Source: Selaginella moellendorffii (taxonomy: Eukaryota; Streptophyta; Lycopodiopsida; Selaginellales; Selaginellaceae). Taken from it: a stretch of DNA of 64,000 nucleotides. Position numbers and translations under genes: made by a program. The notes beneath the pieces are model-generated. The model did no database searches, had not been told where the DNA came from, and saw only the letters and a program-made list of their open reading frames with translations. Below, one piece after another: positions 32,609 through 44,559 of this stretch. Position 1 is the first letter of the stretch. Every line of letters begins with the position of its first letter. Where the stretch lies: assembly GCF_000143415.4 (NCBI RefSeq), contig NW_003314356.1, positions 102,345 through 166,344 of the forward strand. Reading direction: 5' to 3'.

Positions 32609-34696
32609 TTAAATGGAATTTCTTTTGTACTTTGCAAGCTTTTCCTTTACGTCCTTCAGTATTTTTCCTGGAGACCCATGCCGCTCCCTTTTGGCTTTCT
32701 GCACATATCCGTTAACTTTAACAATATTTACTGCAGTATGCACCTGATGACCATCTTTTGTCATTCGGGCAGTGGTTCTCCTAACAGTAATTAGCAAAAA
32801 GGTGTATCCATAGTATTGCACCATAAACGTTCTTACCATGTCTTCCCTGGAGAAGAATTTGAATGCGGACTAAGCCTTTCGATGACAGACTGAAATATCA
32901 TAAATTAAATACAGGCTTTCAGCAACAAAAACAACCTGGGGTGGTGTTGTAGATCGTTCAGAGCAACTTGAACGACCAGTTCCGCATGTGTTTCTTCCAC
33001 TGTGAAATAAATGAGGTGATATTCTATCGTTCTTTGACATGCCCCTAACGTTAGCAGTTATACGATTGTATATTTGTCTGTGTTCTTAATTACCTTGGAA
33101 TGAATTGTTCCACGAAGGTAGATCTCGATGCAGAACTATGGTCCCTAAAGCTAAATGTAGGACAAGAAGATGATCGGCTGCCTGTCGTGACAAATATAGC
33201 ATCAATATGGAGGAAATTTGTACACCAACCTTTAGCTTGAGGAGATGGCCTCCGGCTATTGTTATTTGTTGCTACACCAGTACTACACACATGGCCAGGA
33301 ACAGCTATGGTAATAGAAACAAAATAAATACTACCGAGTTCTTGTTCTTGCAGGTGGTAGCTGCCTAGCAGAAGACGCCCTTATTCTGCACAATGTAAAT
33401 GGTTTTAGAGTAGCCATTTAGATATCATTTGGTGTTACTTACTTCCGCTTAAGGTGCTCAAGTTCGCTCTCACTCTCTCGAAGTCTCACCCGTGATCTTG
33501 TTTCACTGTCTTTGCAATGCTTGACCTATTGAGGCATTAATGTAAAACTTAACTTTTTCTTTCAAGAACGCACCTCCTCTAGAAGTGTAATTTTTTCCGC
33601 AGCTAAACTTGCAATTGCTTTCTTATGGTTGCTTCTTTCCCTTCTCAAATCCTCCTAAAGGTCACATCTTTTGAATGTAGATCATAGCATGTATGTACCT
33701 GAAGCTGTTCAACTCTCTTCCGCCATATGTGAATATCCTTTTGACAATCTTTCTGCACAACAGTTGTAGTGAGTCAGTTGCGCCATAGCCCGACAGCATA
33801 AATACCTTTGCATCATACTTGGATGCCAGAAGTTTATACTTATGTTTCCAAACCAACATTTCTTTTATCAAAATAGCCTTTTCATCTTGGAACCTGATCC
33901 GCAATAAAGAAATAATAATAATTATAAATGAGGAAAGAAGTACTTACCGGCTAGAATCGTCTTGCACAATCTCGTCATCATCTTTCTGCCAAAGACGAAA
34001 GTGTAGTGAAAAAAAAAAGCACAAATACCTGGAAATCTATCGACCCAGAATTGTCTCTCCTAAATATGAGCCTCGACTTCAGCTCCGCCATTTCTATTTT
34101 TAACCTTTGAATTGTCCTCCTTAAGTTGTCTCGCTCAGGTATGTCTTCAAACAAAAGAGGCAGCGGATAGTGTACCCTGAGGCAGAATTTATACCAGTTC
34201 ATTTCATAAAGTCCATTCTGTACCTGTCAAATTCTCCTACATACGTCAAAATTAGATAGCGCTTGTTGTTTGTCGGTTCACCAGAAATTTGGCATGCATT
34301 TGTCTTTCTACAAAAAGGAAAAGCTTTAAAAGCTACTGAGTATTTATACCATACCTTGCTTTAAGAACTTCAAGTTCGTAATAAGTAAGCAAGCTTACGA
34401 ATACAGAATCCGAGTCCTGAAGAATCGCTGATCGTAGCATTTTTACAAACACCGCAAAGCTTTTAGAATTTCCTGTCTTCTTTGTGATCTCTTCTATGTC
34501 TGCAAACAGAAACCATGAACCATAGCAGGAAGCAGAACCACATCCACCTACATCCGGAATTAAAATCTCCCCGCCAGAATGAACCATCATTTTTCTGCTC
34601 CGCTTCGACTCGCAATATCTCCTCTGGCAAGACCTTCACAGTAATCACATAAATATCGTTCTCAAACACAAGCTCGGAATCATCACAGCGCTCCAT
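32609..34696 (-). CDS. CCDC61: CCDC61/VFL3 basal-body coiled-coil protein
   Basis: Centriole/basal body protein, a SAS-6-fold relative (Chlamydomonas VFL3) needed for basal body positioning and fibres. ATG at 34696. Exons by consensus GT/AG: 34696-34552, 34499-34355, 34307-34224, 34176-34029, 33985-33948, 33893-33806, 33752-33699, 33654-33574, 33525-33443, 33385-33335, 33282-33230, 33181-33094, 32999-32936, 32889-32837, 32780-32609. Introns are about 44-95 nt and all phases join. About 448 residues (433 if a possible 45-nt in-frame intron in the last exon is removed). Family signatures: SFWRGDF, YIEEITKKTGNSKSF, SLLTYYELEVLKAR, KRYLILTYVGEFDRVHYPLP, then a coiled coil and a Ser/Arg-rich tail. 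No lesion found. Confidence 0.9.
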
Positions 34697-36147
34697 TTTC
34701 TCTATAGCATAGCTTGGATGCTATCAAGCCTTGATGCTACCTGGCCTTGACCTCATTGAACACCTAAATGTAACAACGCCCTTGTGCTTGAGAAGATCTA
34801 AACGTTGCAACGTTGAGCCCAAGAAACCCAGTTGACAGGCGGATGGGATTCATCCTTCAAAGACTAACGGTCTAGATCGCATCCTAGCAGGACATACAAA
34901 AGTTGTAGGATGACATACAGCAGTTGTAAGAGTTATGTGGAAATTGCAGACAATCCTCTTACTTTGATGGTGCACGCGAATACTTCTTTCAGCATAAGAA
35001 CTACATAATCTGGCATTGTTCTATTTCCTGACTTTCCAATAACTGTCTTCAAGATTGGTTTCAATGAAATATTAACAAACACTTCCCACCTTGTATTTCG
35101 TTATGTAAAATGTAATGTAACTTTGACGACGTACTGGCTTTCAGGTTTCTCTCTTTCCAGACCGTGCTCATCCAACAATGGAAGGCGACAGGAAAAGTAA
35201 TAAAGTCAACTGGACTCTGGAGCTTGGCTGCTGGGACAATTTCACTGAGCAAACGAAGTGATGTGTACAGTCGGAATTCTATGAGCTTACAGCCACAACA
35301 GAGTCCCTGGTACACTATTGAACGAAATCCTCCTCCATGCTCTTGGGTACCAACAAACAGCACCATTGAAACTTCAGCTTGTCAACACGGTGGAAGAGTC
35401 CCTTGGTGAACTGGAGACACCTGTAACAATTTAGTTTGCTGTTTTTCCTTGGAAGTCACAATTCGAAAAGATGAGGGTAATAATAAGCCAAACCATGAGA
35501 AAAAATCATAAAAAGAGAGAGCGTGGGAAGAGCCTAGCTTCCTAATTGCTTATTGTCCTATGCCAATGAAAGGTTGTTCAAGCTATAATTTCGGTAGCTA
35601 AAACGATAAATTCCTTAAAAGCAAGTTAAAAGCAAGTAATGGAAAGAGAGTTTGTTCAACGAGACTGTGGAATCCATCATAGAATGTGACGTAATATCTC
35701 TTCTCTGCATATACTAAAATGTCTCCTGATGGAGCTGAAAACAGACTCACACAAGATTCTGTAGTGTTCAAGGTTATCTTTTAGAATATCAAAGAGTGTG
35801 GGAAGAGGCCAGCAGATTTTCATATTGGGCTTTATAGCGTGTTTCTTCTTGGTTTTTTTCTTAATATTTTAGCTGCCAAATAGTTTGACTTTATAGATTT
35901 CTCATGGAAAATCTCAATATGGATTTATGTGCCCTAGAACAATCCCAATCAAGATCATGTGTAGCTGAGTTGAATTTCCATATGATCTGATACAGAAGCC
36001 AAACGCTCCTTCCACCAGAGGTAGAGTGATTTGTTAAATCACCCATTCTTTTGGAATTTGGATCAAGCGTTTCAAATCTTCCAAGAAGATAAGCTTCAAC
36101 CATGTGGTGAATGGGGAGTTCCTAAAAGTTTACTTGAAAGAAGATCT
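34697..36147. other. Intergenic DNA, one unassigned open stretch
   Basis: Probably includes the CCDC61 promoter (34697 onward). Open frames overlap on both strands at 35061-35409 (plus: GLWSLAAGTISLSKRSDVYS), but I recognise no family and cannot choose a strand. The rest is non-coding. Confidence 0.3.
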
Positions 36148-36148
36148 C

Positions 36149-36172
36149 CCAGCAGAGCTGGAATCCCTGCCA
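36149..36172 (+). repeat. Helitron-like terminus, degenerate copy c
   Basis: CCAGC, AGA, GCTGG hairpin (36149-36161) followed by CCCTGCCAATT instead of CTGCTAGT. The final CTAG is lost or mutated. Confidence 0.4.
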
Positions 36173-36681
36173 ATTACACCTCTACTTGCAGGTGATTGTG
36201 GTAACAGCTCATTGTCATTGGATAAATTTCTAGAAGACTTGCTAGCAGTGGGGAAGATGCAAGGAGAGAATTAATGGCAACACTGCTATATTTCTTCTTT
36301 TTCCCCTCTTTCCATTTTTTTTTATAAACTGTGGCTTACCAACCTTAAAAAGGGACAATCCCAGGATCTTTGCCAGTAATTCTTCCCCTCTTCTATATGG
36401 CAAGAGTGGATGCAAGTGCTTAGCACTCTTGTCTGACCTAAGACGACCTCCCTACAGTGCCTCGCCACCTTTCTCTTTGAACTTTTTCTTTGACAAGTCG
36501 CGAGCTTGCATCATGCACCTACAAAGTTACTGTGACTAACTTGTAACATCAAAAGCTGTAAATGACTATTAACACTTTTTTAGACATGGCTATCTCTTCT
36601 TTTATTTTCAGACTTACATGTTGTTCTGCTCCAAAGTATATATAACAACATCTTTTCATTTTGAAAACTTTCTCTACTTTT

Positions 36682-36708
36682 CCCAGCGGAGCTGGGAGCC
36701 CTGTGAGT
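36682..36708 (+). mobile_element. Helitron-like 3' terminus, copy d
   Basis: Perfect hairpin CCCAGC, GGA, GCTGGG (36682-36696) followed by GTGAG (36703-36707) and T. The downstream unit TACTCCC...GGCATCTGG resembles 40030-40110 with a deletion. Confidence 0.5.
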
Positions 36709-37790
36709 ACTCCCTGGCATCTGGTGTCTTTCATTACATTTTTAGAATATTATTTATGGATATATTTAAAATCTGATGGTTGATATTTAAAACAACAGCC
36801 TAGATTAAAACACATGGCATAAGGGTGTAAGTGGCAATAGCGAATGCACTAGGCTTTAATGGATGCAAATAGAGATTCAATCCATAGGGAGGGCCCAATT
36901 CTTACGCATTTCAACAGTTGTATGAAATGGGAATCTTGGGCAGAGGAGGACGCTCTCAGCCATCAGGGAACAGTTTTTTCTGGATTGATATGGACTTCAT
37001 GGTTGTCACTTATGTACTGTATTGCTGAGCCTGCATCAACCAGAAGCTGGCCAGGATTAGGAAGGATGTGGAGCTCAAACTGACAAAGATTCCTTCAAAG
37101 TGGGACAAACTTGGAATGGCAAATTCCTATTCAAGGCTGCTTCCTGTGCTAGTCTGCAACGGAAAAAGGATCAACTCTTGCAAAAAAAACAGTCGTACTC
37201 CAAACGTGGGTGGCACAGGACTACAAGCCAATTTGGCATGAGGATTGACAATCTATCACAAAGCCACCATATGCATATGCAAAACCCTCCCGGAGTGACA
37301 GATTTGAACCGCCATTTAAAATACTATATAACATTTTTGTGCACAACCGTTTCTAACAATATGTCACAATCTCAACTGTCAACCGTCCATGTTGCACATC
37401 ACTGGATTGGAAAAGAGAATATCTATCCCCCAATGCCAATAGAAGCAGGAAGATCTTTTAGAAGTTAAAGAAGTACCTCTTTCCATAGGAAGACACACTT
37501 ACCTTAAGCTTTTATGTTCGAGATAGATAAAATGAGAAATAGGGAGTCAGCCTCTTCCCACGCTCTTCACCTTTGTGCCAGTGCAACAAGCTAGTTTATT
37601 TTTATCTTTTTTTTACTTGACTTTGTCCTAAACATTTGCCAGAGTAAATACTGGTACTTTGATCTATTGCCAATGGCTTAAAGAGATCAAGAGAAAGATA
37701 TTGCATTATATATTTAAATAAAACAAAAGACAAAGAAGCAAGAACTGTTTTAAACGAAACCGTGAAAGAGAATGTCTGACTAATATAATT
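36709..37790. other. Repeat-derived DNA downstream of epsilon-tubulin
   Basis: Begins with a repeat unit also seen at 40045-40150 (TTTAGAATATT and TGGCAT blocks). At about 37413-37446 the complement of ATTGGCATTGGGGGATAGAT (compare 3727-3750) appears, so another unit lies inverted. No supported gene. Confidence 0.35.
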
Positions 37791-39910
37791 TTATCTTTTT
37801 GCAAGGTCGCACATTAGCTTGAGGTGTCTGACTTTCTGATGTTGCATACTCTCGAAAGTACCATAGTCTTCAATCAAGGTGTCCATGATACCTGTTACAT
37901 ATAAAGAAGAAAAAACTAAAATTAAGCTAACAGCTAGCTACCTGAGCAGACATCAAACATTCCAAAATCCATGTATTCCGTATAGTGATGGATATACACC
38001 CGTTTTCTAAACAACATGTTGAACGAGTGTTTCATAGCTAACAGCCGATTCCTGAAAGATCTTGACACTAGGTATATAGATTCTGGTTGTAGATACCTGA
38101 TACAAGTGTTATTTGCAAGGCATACAAGGGACAGGGGTATTCCAGAAGCGGGCTGATGACAAACACCAACTTTAAAACCGCCAGTATTCCAGTGAATCTG
38201 TGAAATAGGAGTAAAAAGTTAGTACACAAAATTCAAATATACGAAACCATGTTTAGACGTTGGCTTGATCGGACAATATTCTCATTTACATCCGAAATGC
38301 TACACGGTGTCCCTCTTAACAGAAATGCGCAATTAAAATATACAGATTCCAAAGGGTTAGATTTTATAAGATAATTGTCTTTTGAGAGAGCATCACTGAA
38401 AAGCTGAACAATGACAGACAGGATCAGTCATCATATACAATCCGAATTACAAAGACCTGATTAACGAGCTTTGTGTGCTGGTTGGGATGCCAGGGTAATT
38501 TCCCTAAATAATTAAATTTAGCACGAAATTCGAAGAGCGTTGGGTTACCTTTAGGTGTAAAAAGTGCCATGCTTGATATGAGGTAATGTAAACGCGGATA
38601 GGGTATTAGATTTGTAGTAATTTCGTTCAAATCGACTGTCAAATACGAATTATACAAAATTGCAAAGAAATGCCAGGCATATTGCACCGTTAAGCTGGCC
38701 CTCAAAACGCATAGAACTGGTTAGATTCAAAAGCAGTGAAGAGACTAAAGCATTCATTGCGTCGAAAGGCGCCTTATTCCTTCCTTCTTCAGATGATTGA
38801 CATTTATGTTGGCCTTTTTTTCTGTTAAAGTCACAGTTACAATGAATTATTTTGAGCATGAAATCTGGAACCTAAGTATGTCTATAAGAGCCTGGTTTTC
38901 AATTGGAAAAACACAATCCGCATGTTGAGTGAGGGATCCAATAGATAGAACACTAAATTAGGATGCAAAGTTTAGCATTTAATGAGCCTTTAAAGGTACC
39001 TGTTATAAGGCGATGTAATAACGTCGTCATCTGTGGATGGGAAAAGAGATGCAGAAAATCTAAAAACTTTCGGATAAGCATCCTATGCGGCATTCGTTAA
39101 TACTTGTAAAAGATGTTATCGATGCAATTACATGCAAAAGTTCCAGAATGTAGCTTCCAAGACCAGAACCAGTTCCTCCTCCAAGTGAATGCAAGAGAAA
39201 AAAACCCTGCAATGAACTGCAAATCTCTGCCTGGGGAAAACGTTGTTTGAGGTTCATATTTCTTTTGTACCTCACGGCGTACTTTTTCGATAATAGTATC
39301 CGAGTACTTTGGACCGTAAAAGTTATGTCCATGAGCCCTTCACGGCAGCAAACAATGATTGTGGTTACGAATTCTCATTGATAATTATACCAGTTGTTTC
39401 CGGAGCCAGAGATATCAGTGATAAGCTGTGTTGAATTGAACAACTCGGATAAATTGCCCTAAAGAATATTTTAAATTTTAGAAGAAAAATTTGTATGCAG
39501 ACCCTTAAAAGCTGATTCACAACTCCTTCTTCCATATCCACTAAGACTGCCCTGGCCTACAAAAACAGATGTAAGGAAAGGAGAGACTATGGAGTATAAC
39601 TTTTAAGGTAAATATCGGATGAGTCCCATCCCCAACTGGAAGGTTGATAGGAGGACAAAAGCGAGCATCTACATTGTGGAAGTAGCTGAAGCACAAGGAG
39701 TTTGTTACGTATAATGATAATCACAATACCTGCTTAAAGAATCGTCAAACCACCCATTTGAATTACAGGCAGCGTGCTCCTTGAGTGCCATTTCCCAAAA
39801 TTTGTATCCAAGCTGTGCTAAAAATACTCCACATTAAACGAAAGAGGATTGGGTAGAAGAACCTGATTGCCGCATTGTCCACATTGGATGGTGATAACCT
39901 CTCTTGGCAT
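37791..39910 (-). CDS. TUBE1: Epsilon-tubulin
   Basis: Centriolar tubulin needed for triplet microtubules and basal body assembly. ATG at 39910 ([16 protein letters not shown]). Exons: 39910-39863, 39812-39730, 39685-39601, 39556-39503, 39458-39391, 39337-39271, 39230-39132, 39082-39000, 38952-38872, 38821-38688, 38635-38549, 38503-38457, 38403-38248, 38197-38097, 38051-37942, 37891-37791. All 15 introns are 44-62 nt with GT/AG ends and all phases join, giving 1404 nt, 467 residues, close to the usual 475. The GTP-binding loop is [11 protein letters not shown]; epsilon-type features include NAPFDAMN-like [37 protein letters not shown] and [11 protein letters not shown] at 37791-37793. No lesion found. 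Confidence 0.95.
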
Positions 39911-40029
39911 TATCTTTTACCCTAATTAGGTGGACCAATGGGATATGTGGAAATTGCCACATCAGAATGAAAAGGGCAAAAGGGGCAAGAGGCTCTGCGT
40001 CGTTTAGAATTTGAAACTTCAAATCATCT

Positions 40030-40252
40030 TACTCCCTTATTTAAACGTGCTATTGGCATATGGCATCTGGCATCTTTTATTCCATTTTTAGAATATTTTT
40101 TCTGAATATACTTATAATTTAACGGTTCAAATTCAAAAACGTCAAATAGATGGCATAGATCAAGTGCCAAAGGGGTGGCAACGCTTCAACTTTGAATTGA
40201 ATGACCTTCCAAATCAAGTGAATTTTTAGGACGTTCAGGCAGATTGTAAGCT

Positions 40253-40256
<4 letters not shown>
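40030..40256 (+). repeat. Repeat unit start, TACTCCCTTATTTAAACG
   Basis: The same left end as at 3711 and 14431 (TACTTCTTTATTTAAAAGTGCTATTGGCAT-like). It marks the left edge of the stretch of captured gene pieces that ends with the hairpins at 45905 and 46823. Only 120 bp separate it from the epsilon-tubulin start codon. Confidence 0.5.

Positions 40257-40332
<76 letters not shown>
40257..40332 (+). repeat. (TC)38 microsatellite
   Basis: Uninterrupted TC dinucleotides for 76 bp, about 190 bp upstream of the kelch ATG. Such pyrimidine tracts are common in plant 5' regions. Confidence 0.97.
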
Positions 40333-40334
<2 letters not shown>

Positions 40335-40520
40335 GTGGCACTGGCTTCATTCATTCATAGTAAATTCATATACTATTTCACTCTCTTGCTTCTTCCCTAT
40401 TCTCTTTCGAGGCTTAAAGTTCCGGTTTGCTCGAGGCTGGAACCACATTGAGAGTGATTCCTATTTTGCAGCGCTATAAACCCTGTAGTCTCTCTTTTAC
40501 ACTTGTATTTTAGGGTAAAG

Positions 40521-42188
40521 ATGAAGTGGGCGCCTCGTCGATCCAGCGATCAGCTCCAGCAGCAGCAGCCGGGGTGCAAATGGGGCCACACCTGCAATGC
40601 GGTCAGGAATCTCATCTACATTTTCGGTGGCTATGGCCGGGACGAGTGCCAGACCAACGATGTTCACGTCTTCGACATTGGTATAAGTTTTCTCTTCTGG
40701 GTTTTCTGGAAAATATGGTTTTGATCATGTTTTTGGTGGGATCGCGCAGGGACATACACCTGGAGCAAGCCTGTGATGAAAGGAATGCACCCTTCTCCTC
40801 GGGACAGCCACAGCTCCACGGCCGTCGGGTCTAAGCTCTATGTGTTTGGTGGTACCAATGGAACCAGCCCGCTCGACGATCTCTTTGTTTTGGATACTGG
40901 TAAGCTCCGAGTTTTATCTATTTTTTTTTCTTGTTTTTATCAACAATGCAGCTACCAACACCTGGGGGAAACCCGACGTTTTTGGTGATGTTCCTGCTCT
41001 GAGAGAAGGACATAGCGTGTCTCTCATTGGTGACAACCTGTTCGTGTTTGGGAGATGAGGGAAATCCAGTGATCCCTCAGAGGAGGAGTACTACAACGAC
41101 CTCCATGTTTTGAACACGAGTAATATCCTGTTATCTTTCCTTGTTTTCTTCTAAATTTTTTTTTTCCCTATAGATACTTTGTCTGGAAGAAGATTTCTAC
41201 CACTGGAGTCTTGCCTATTCCTCGGGATAGCCATACCTGCTCTTCCTATAAGAACTGTTTCGTTGTCATGGGTGGCAAGGACGGTGGTAATGCCTATCTA
41301 AACGACGTTCATATTCTGGACACAGGTATATACATTGTGCTGGTTTTAAACTTGCGAATTCATTTGCGTTTCCAGAAACAATGGCATGGCGGGAGGTAAA
41401 GACGACTGGTGCCGAGCTGATGCCAAGAGCCAGGCACACAACAATCAGCCATGGAAAGTATCTTGTCGTGTTTGGAGGATTCTCCGATGATCGCAAGCTA
41501 TTCAATGACGTCCATACTCTCGACTTAAGTATGTGCACTTGTAGGTAGATTTGTTTCCTGTTGGTCTCTCATGGGGCTTTTACGTATTTTGTAGCGACTG
41601 GTGTTTGGGCGACTTCGAATCCCTCTGGTCCTGGGCCTTCTCCACGTTTCTCCCTTGCAGGAGATTCTGTGAACGCAGAGCGAGGCATATTATTCTTCTA
41701 TGGGGGATGAGAGCTTGAAGCTCTGGATGATATGTATTTTCTCGGCACAGGTTGGCTTCTTCTTTTATTGACATTGCTGCCATTCTTGACAATATGGTTG
41801 CCGTTTTTCTGTGAAGAGATGCTGAGGGAGAAAGATCCATCAGAACCAAAGCTATCCATGCGTAAGGAACTTAAGAGAAGGCGGCAAGAGTATCATGCCA
41901 CGCCATTTATGCTAGACAAGCAACGGGATGTGGACAAGAGCTTGGTTTCGTCTCACGGAGGTATCTGTGGAAAACCTTGGACCTCTCCAATTTTTACCTG
42001 TCAAACTCATGCTACAGAGTTTCAAGCTCATGTTCAGCCGCTAGGCGAGAAGATGTTTGAGGCTAGAGTAAGCGATGTATTCAACTAGAAGCCTCCATTG
42101 ATGGGAAGCTCTTCCGTGGGCTGCTCTTTTCGTACAAGCCTGGCTTTGCTCAGGCAGTGCAATCTTACATGGCGAGGTTTGTTTCGTT
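40521..42188 (+). pseudogene. Kelch-repeat protein gene, four lesions
   Basis: Exons 40521-40680, 40750-40899, 40952-41119, 41174-41325, 41376-41528, 41595-41750, about 41817-41960 and about 42019-42186, short GT/AG introns. Six kelch blades are visible, each with a GG-type strand: NLIYIFGGYGRDE, LYVFGGTNGTSPLDDL, LFVFGR, CFVVMGGKDGGNAYLNDV, LVVFGGFSDDRKLFNDV, ILFFYGG. The C-terminus (FQAHVQPLGEKMFEARV ... DGKLFRGLLFSYKPGF) resembles plant tip-growth/Tea1-like kelch proteins. Lesions: TGA 41056, a one-base loss near 41177 (FVWKK frame), TGA 41708 and a frameshift near 42086. It is a pseudogene or captured copy, and PurL and SDR pieces follow directly. Confidence 0.85.
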
Positions 42189-42392
42189 TGATCCTCAGTT
42201 ACTCTCTAAAGCCACTTATTTTTGTTCTCTACCTACCCACTTTATTCCTATTGTGCAGAACTACTATAGCAGAGACCCCAATTCTGCTGGAATATAAATT
42301 GATACCAGAGCATTGATGAGCATCCTGCAGCTCAGTCAGAACTTTTTTTTTTGTCAAGGATATTTCACCTTATGATATGTTTAACTTTGCAG

Positions 42393-42558
42393 GTTGAGCT
42401 TGATTCCGAAGGAGCACATATGTACAATGCTGCTGTTGCTCTTCACGACACTATGATCGAGCTTGAGGTCGCAATAGAAGGTGGAAAGGACAGCTTGTCA
42501 ATGGCTGCTCAAGCAGGTGGTGAAACTGTCAAGGCACCTGGGAATCTCGTCATTAGTA
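42393..42558 (+). pseudogene. PurL (FGAM synthase) exon fragment
   Basis: One exon-sized block after a TTTGCAG acceptor encodes MIELEVAIEGGKDSLSMAA and VKAPGNLVIS, the catalytic-domain signature of phosphoribosylformylglycinamidine synthase of purine synthesis. Residues match a short interior part of a protein of well over 1000 residues. No flanking PurL exons are recognised, so it is an isolated captured exon. Confidence 0.8.
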
Positions 42559-42617
42559 CACCAAACAGCTCTCTTTTCTTCTCGTGAGCGTACATTCTTC
42601 CTTTTTTCTTTCAAAAG

Positions 42618-43516
42618 GTACTCCAACACTAGAGCATACAGTCAATCCAAGCTCGCGAACATCTTCCACGCCAAAGAACTGGCAATGAGATTCAAGGTAT
42701 TAGTCAATGCTTTCTCTTTCGCTGATTAGGCCGAAGGAGTTGACATCACAGCCAATGCTGTTCATCCAGGGTTCATAGTGACACCTTTGACGCAGTGCAC
42801 ACTCTACATAATGAGCTTGTCTCTTTGCCTCGTTTGTTTGCCTCAATGAAAGGAGGTAAGGTTTTACTCTGATATTAGGATGTTGATGATACATAATCTT
42901 TTTTTCCTAAGAAAATAATATATCAGAAAATTTAACTATGGTCCATAGATTGATTTAATAATAATAAAAGCTTAGGTGATGATGAATCATATTTTTTAAG
43001 ATGGTAGCCTTTTGTATTGTGTTTAATGTTGTCTCAATCATATTTTTACCTTTACACCATTGTATTTATTTTTATATTTTCATGTATCAATGCACAAAAA
43101 GATTACTCTTAAAAACAGTATTATAACTTTATGATATCACACAAATCTTAAACTATATCTACTTTGATGCCATACACACCCTACATAATGAGTTTGTTTT
43201 TGGTTACTTATGGAACTTTGATCTTCATGCAGGGGTTCTCAAGTTCTTCTCCAGCTTCCTTTGGAAAAATGTGCCACAGATAAGAAGAATTCTCCCAATA
43301 ATCTGGAAGTTTTTCGTGACTAATATGTGATTGATCTCTCAGGGCGCTGCTACGACGTGCTACGCGGCTTTACATCCAAGCCTCAAGGACGTCACTGGGC
43401 AATACTTCGTGGATTCCAACAAATCCAACTGTAGCGCTTATGGCAGAGATCCTGAGCTTGCTCACAAGCTATGGACCTTCTCCCAGGACTTTATAGATAA
43501 GCATTCTCCATCCTAA
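42618..43516 (+). pseudogene. Short-chain dehydrogenase fragment (TIC32/retinol-dehydrogenase-like)
   Basis: Exon 42618-42696 carries the catalytic YxxxK (AYSQSKLANIFHAKELA). Exon from 42730 carries GVDITANAVHPGFIVTPLT. After a 350-bp AT-rich interruption, 43232-43277 (VLKFFSSFLWKNVPQ) and 43343-43516 (QGAATTCYAALHPSLKDVTG ... FSQDFIDKHSPS, TAA) complete the C-terminus. The Rossmann N-terminus with TGxxxGxG is absent. The joined frame breaks after 42790. Related to plant TIC32-type SDRs. A partial copy, adjacent to a PurL exon. Confidence 0.8.
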
Positions 43517-43602
43517 AGGTAAAAGGTTGATGGTGCTAGAGAGCGAGCAAGCAAACCAGGACAACTCAGCAATGATTTGTGGATAGACTGTATTTACTCT
43601 TC

Positions 43603-44559
43603 TCAAAAGCTCGAGCTCGAGCTTGAACAAAAGTAAGATGCGTTGCCTACATTGCACATGACTAAAACTTTGGTTTCGAGCATGTCGTCCATCACATACT
43701 TGACACCCTCTCGTTGGATTCCAGAGTCTTTGATCCCACTGTATGGCTGGCTATCAACGCACATGCTTGGCGAATTGTTGAGGCAAACTCCTCCAGCCTG
43801 TGAGGATCAAATAATTATCAAACAGTCGATCAATACTTTCTATATCTCAAACGCAAAGCTACCTCTATATGCTCAAACGCATAGAAGGCCTTGTTTTGAT
43901 CACACATAAAGATGCCAGCTTGGAGTCCGTAATGCGTGCTGTTAGCTTCCATCACGGCTTCCTTGAAATCACTGCGTCACCACCGTTTAAGTTTAGAGAA
44001 AAGAAAAGGAAGTAAAGAAGAACTTCGGGAGCTAAGAAACTTTGAGAGCTGACTTGTATGAGTAGAGAAGGATCACAGGACTAAAAATCTCTTCCTTCCT
44101 TGTGTCCGTGTCAAAGGGAGCGTCTTCCAGGATCATTGGCTCCATGAAAGCTCCCCTTCGCTTACCACCAACTAAAAGTTTGGTGCCTGCCTTCACTGCC
44201 TCGTTCACACTCTTCTCCACTGTAGCTGCTGAAGACTCAGATATCATGGGCCTGATTGACGTGTCATCTTGGCGAGGATCTCCACCTTTGAGTTTCTTAA
44301 CGGCAGCGATCAATGCATCGTTCACCTACACAACCAGCACCAAATACGTAGATCAAAGCTCGATTTGAGAACAAAGAATATGATAGAATTTAAAGACAAG
44401 TGTTGGATACCTCACCTTTCACCTAAAGACGCTGCATGTGAATGCACAACTGGCCGCTCTGATAGAATCCCTCATGGATCAACCTAGCGATTGTACCTTC
44501 CAAGTGTGGAACGAGATCTTCCACTAAGCATGGAGCATTGCCTCCAGCTCCATAACCAC
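43603..44559 (-). pseudogene. Aldehyde dehydrogenase C-terminal half
   Basis: Exons on minus: 44559-44411 (GGNAPCLVEDLV, FYQSGQLCIHMQRL), 44325-44054 (KKLKGGDPRQDD, GGKRRGAFMEPMILEDAPFD, EEIFSPVILL), 43971-43863 (FKEAVMEANSTHYGLQAGIF), 43797-43603 (GGVCLNNSPSMRVDSQPYSG, KDSG, TGA at 43603). The GQ-C-IH segment is the ALDH active-site region, with Leu before the expected catalytic cysteine (GQLCIH). A TAG interrupts the first exon, and a base is missing near the ELGGN motif. The N-terminal NAD-binding half is absent, replaced by AT-rich DNA. Opposite orientation to its kelch/PurL/SDR neighbours. Confidence 0.82.

Noticed and set aside
35061-35409. A real gene on one of two strands
   Set aside because: Open on both strands without family similarity or splice support; left as unassigned.
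40257-40332. Sequencing or assembly artefact
   Set aside because: Long TC tracts are common in plant 5' regions and the flanking sequence is normal; length could still be inexact.
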